From Sandaracinaceae bacterium (GTDB taxonomy: Bacteria; Myxococcota_A; Polyangia; Polyangiales; Sandaracinaceae), in contig JANWYL010000059.1 of NCBI GenBank assembly GCA_025056955.1, positions 1 to 14,067 of the forward strand: a stretch of DNA of 14,067 nt, written 5' to 3'. Of the stretch, positions 13,424 to 14,067 are shown piece after piece (position 1 is the stretch's first letter; each line of letters begins with the position of its first letter). Under the pieces are notes generated by a model. It saw only the letters and a program-made list of their open reading frames with translations. It searched no databases and was not told where the DNA came from. Made by a program: the position numbers and the translations under genes.

Positions 13424-14067
13424 GGCCAGGATGTCCAGTGGGCTTCGATCACCCTCTCCCTCCCCCCTAGATCACGATGGAGTTGTACAATTGAGTAGCC
13501 CCTCTCTTGGCATGCCCTGATGATTCTCTGCCCCTGGCCGTGACCGATTTCGAGAAGAAGCACACCCCTTGGGTTGAGTCGCTCAGGTGCCTCGCTAAGC
13601 AAGCGCAAAATGAGCTCATGGCCCTCTGGCCCCCCCACCAAGGCTTCGCGCGGCTCATACTTGACAATTTCCGGTGCACATGAAGCCCACTCTTTTTCTG
13701 AAAGATAGGGAAGATTGGCGACAATGAGATCAAACCGCTCACCTTCACCAAGCTGAGCCAATAGATCCCCTGCGAGCAAGCGCACTCGACAGAGCAAGGT
13801 GGAATCATCTTTGGCAAGTCGTTCGAGGTTTCGACGCGCAACCATCAGTGCCCGATGGCTCCGATCGATGAGGGTGAGTTCTGCCGATGGAATCTCGCAA
13901 GCAAGCGTCAAACCAATCGCGCCGGAACCGGTTCCCACATCAACGACGCGCAGTCGCCTTTCGAATTTTTCCTTAGCCGGTCCAGCATGGGGCCGCTCAG
14001 CGCTTTCTCGAAGCTGAGAAGCATCAAAACGCCTTGAAGGCCTTAAATCCTTGAAAATCTCTAAAGC
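13420..14067 (-). CDS. prmC: Protein-(glutamine-N5) methyltransferase PrmC/HemK, C-terminal part (5' end outside the window)
   Basis: PrmC methylates the Gln of the GGQ motif in peptide-release factors RF1 and RF2, using S-adenosylmethionine. The frame is open to the right edge, leaving 215 of about 280-290 residues. The missing part is the N-terminal helical domain and probably the PRPETE segment, which should end just off the edge. Visible features are SAM motif I VVDVGTGSGAIGL, the acidic motif LTLIDRS, the substrate motif NLPYL (canonical NPPY), EPREALVGGPEGHELILRLL, and LLLEIGHGQG near the end. Between the edge and motif I is a charged, Arg-rich stretch (RPSRRFDASQLRESAERPHAG) longer than usual. 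A GTG inside motif I could be mistaken for a start but would cut the SAM site, so the gene is partial, not short. Other N5-glutamine methyltransferases such as PrmB are possible but less likely. Confidence 0.88.
   Translation of the reverse strand, partial: ALEIFKDLRPSRRFDASQLRESAERPHAGPAKEKFERRLRVVDVGTGSGAIGLTLACEIPSAELTLIDRSHRALMVARRNLERLAKDDSTLLCRVRLLAGDLLAQLGEGERFDLIVANLPYLSEKEWASCAPEIVKYEPREALVGGPEGHELILRLLSEAPERLNPRGVLLLEIGHGQGQRIIRACQERGYSIVQLHRDLGGRERVIEAHWTSWP

Overview
The window is chromosomal core DNA of a Gram-negative bacterium. The evidence is an outer-membrane efflux channel with a signal peptide, a periplasmic adaptor, a lipoprotein diacylglyceryl transferase, and ordinary housekeeping genes. 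Base composition is moderate, somewhat over half G+C by eye, with a distinctly A+T-richer stretch inside the RND pump gene. Many starts are GTG or TTG. The gene mix (RsfS, RlmH, Lgt, an EI24 protein, a TerB-like protein, a membrane fatty-acid desaturase) would fit a deltaproteobacterial or myxococcal-type genome, but this placement is a weak inference. I see no phage, IS, CRISPR or plasmid signature.

Layout, left to right. (1) The 3' part of an adenosine deaminase gene on the + strand enters from the left edge. (2) A tRNA-Gly(CCC) on the - strand follows, with its own sigma70-type promoter overlapping the end of the next gene. (3) A tightly packed - strand operon runs from about 4660 down to 916: rsfS, rlmH, a YbhN/UPF0104 flippase-like membrane protein, lgt, a MoaB/MogA-like protein and a glutaredoxin-like protein. 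Neighbouring genes overlap or lie 12 to 26 bp apart, so translational coupling is likely. The operon is preceded by three perfect tandem copies of a 10-bp unit whose - strand reads TTGACCGCAG. The copy nearest rsfS can serve as a -35 element. (4) On the + strand, a membrane fatty-acid desaturase is followed by a small TerB-like protein with its own good promoter. (5) On the - strand, a complete tripartite RND efflux system is encoded in the order outer-membrane factor, adaptor, permease (12494 down to 6559). (6) Divergent from it on the + strand is an EI24/CysZ-like membrane protein. Its stop codon overlaps the stop codon of a convergent, right-truncated prmC-type methyltransferase gene.

How the genes work together. 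The rsfS operon combines ribosome maturation and silencing (RsfS, RlmH) with envelope lipid and lipoprotein functions (YbhN-like, Lgt) and a thiol-redox protein. The RND genes should form one envelope-spanning exporter of small amphiphilic compounds. The outer-membrane channel may be a lipoprotein and hence an Lgt substrate, although its lipobox is atypical. The desaturase adjusts membrane fluidity.

I found no convincing undescribed multigene system. The most interesting points are regulatory or structural: the triple 10-bp repeat at the rsfS promoter, a 16-bp palindrome between the efflux operon and the EI24 gene, a sharp composition shift inside the RND permease, the divergent MoaB-like protein overlapping lgt, and the extended RsfS.
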